NCBI GenBank assembly: GCA_018873225.1
Contig: JAEILZ010000001.1
Coordinates: forward strand, 1,054,001 to 1,118,000
Direction: 5' to 3'
From: [Phialemoniopsis] sp. UDSM-2020
Lineage: Eukaryota; Ascomycota; Sordariomycetes; Thyridiales; Thyridiaceae
Length of the DNA stretch: 64,000 bases
Numbering within the stretch: position 1 is the first letter of the stretch; every line of letters starts with the position of its first letter. The translations under genes and the position numbers were made by a program. Positions 63,268 to 64,000 of this stretch are shown here, one piece after another. The notes beneath the pieces were generated by a model. The model was not told the origin of the DNA. It saw nothing but the letters and a program-made list of their open reading frames with translations, and did not search any database.

Positions 63268-64000
63268 ATGAAACAGCCAGCATTCGCCTGTGCTGTGCTG
63301 GCAGCCAGCTGTAGCACCGCCGTTGCGGGCGCAGTGGATCTTCTCCAGGGACGAGGTCAGGTACGCATCCGAATGGCTTCAATCTTTTCACCACATGACA
63401 TGTCCCCCAGCAAACTCCCCTCTTGTCACACCTTTCCATTCCATTTGCCCTTTGCCATCTGCCAATCCGCATTGCGTTTTGTGGGTTCTTGTCGCAAGTC
63501 TGCCTCTGCCCAAAACCCAAAACCTCCACGGACCCCCACTGAATGTGGGCCACCGGAGCCCCGGAAGTGCTTCCTGTGACGATGGCTTCAGGGCGGGCGG
63601 CGGTCAGCTGTAAGGCTGCATCATCATCCGATGTTCTGCCGATGGTCCAAGGACTGCCAACTTTGCTTTTTCTCCCTACTTTTCATGCTTCACGCCCCAG
63701 GATAAAATCGTTGGAGACTGGATTGGATATCTGCTCCAGACGCATTGATTGAGCATTCTTATTGTGCATCACGCCAGCAGCTGGACTGTCAAGTGCTTGT
63801 GCCTCATTCCCCTTCATTCATTCAATTCATACATCCCCTGCAAGGACCACGCTAGAGCTCCAATCATGAAATTCAGCCCGATCGGCCTCCCGCTGCTGGG
63901 CTCGAGCATCTTTGGCGGCGATGCTGACAAGACGCAATATCAGATTCAGCAGAGGGCCGATCTCGCGTACTCACCTCCGTTCTACCCTTCGCCATGGATG
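63268..64000 (+). CDS. Secreted GH3 beta-glucosidase, 5' part only
   Basis: Partial gene cut by the window end. Exon 1 (63268-63360) encodes a signal peptide (MKQPAFACAVLAASCSTAVAG). A 484-nt intron (63361-63844, GTACGC donor, GCAAG acceptor) joins in frame to exon 2, which reads LPLLGSSIFGGDADKTQYQI and then ADLAYSPPFYPSPWM. The latter is the standard N-terminal segment of fungal GH3 beta-glucosidases, just before the catalytic barrel. The enzyme would release glucose from cellobiose and beta-glucosides outside the cell. The intron is much longer than the 48-89 nt seen elsewhere in the window, so an additional small exon inside it is possible. An alternative start at 63865 (MKFSPIG) would leave no signal peptide. 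Confidence 0.75.

Noticed and set aside
1..64000. CRISPR array, bacterial operon or phage features
   Set aside because: Spliced genes throughout and no regularly spaced repeat-spacer arrays; the DNA is eukaryotic.

Overview
The window is nuclear DNA of a filamentous ascomycete (Pezizomycotina; probably a Sordariomycete, although no marker gene here fixes the genus). The evidence is monocistronic genes on both strands, 48-89 nt introns with GT...AG ends and CTAAC/CTGAC-type branch sites, Zn2Cys6, CFEM and F-box proteins, a sterol C-14 reductase and ATG27, large families of sugar transporters, and a Ty3/gypsy LTR retrotransposon. I rebuilt exon structures by hand. The total coding length of every spliced gene is divisible by three and each intron keeps the frame.

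Layout. (1) 0.9-8.1 kb: a sugar transporter (SP family of MFS), a GH78 alpha-L-rhamnosidase and a short-chain dehydrogenase, all on +, which look like a rhamnoside-use module. (2) 8.4-13.6 kb: a GPI-type secreted protein with three cysteine repeats, an APH/kinase-fold protein and a tiny Cys/His-rich protein whose leader contains an iterated CTCGAA repeat. (3) 15.0-30.9 kb: nine genes that look like a catabolic cluster: transporter, cyclase-family hydrolase, Hsp70-like (ASKHA) protein, D-2-hydroxyacid dehydrogenase, Zn2Cys6 regulator, phytanoyl-CoA-hydroxylase-type dioxygenase, DenD-like sugar-acid dehydrogenase, class II aldolase of the KbaY/GatY type, second transporter. I do not recognise this combination as a described fungal pathway. 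(4) 31.5-37.1 kb: a CFEM membrane protein and three F-box loci, one of them a stub. (5) 37.9-43.8 kb: ATG27 and a sterol C-14 reductase (ERG24) in divergent orientation, a kinase-like protein, and a small Cys-rich protein. (6) 45.0-50.3 kb: two adjacent genes sharing an unrecognised C-terminal domain. (7) 50.8-60.7 kb: a 9.8-kb apparently intact Ty3/gypsy element on the minus strand with identical 139-bp LTRs, a target-site duplication, a primer-binding site and a candidate -1 frameshift site. It also carries an internal duplication and two copies of a 19-mer-plus-hairpin module. (8) 63.3 kb to the end: the start of a secreted GH3 beta-glucosidase, cut by the window edge.

The two best candidates for something undescribed are the 15-31 kb cluster (transport, hydrolysis, hydroxylation, oxidation, aldol cleavage and reduction, with its own regulator) and the unusual architecture of the retrotransposon. 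Family names come from motif recognition alone; no database search was run.
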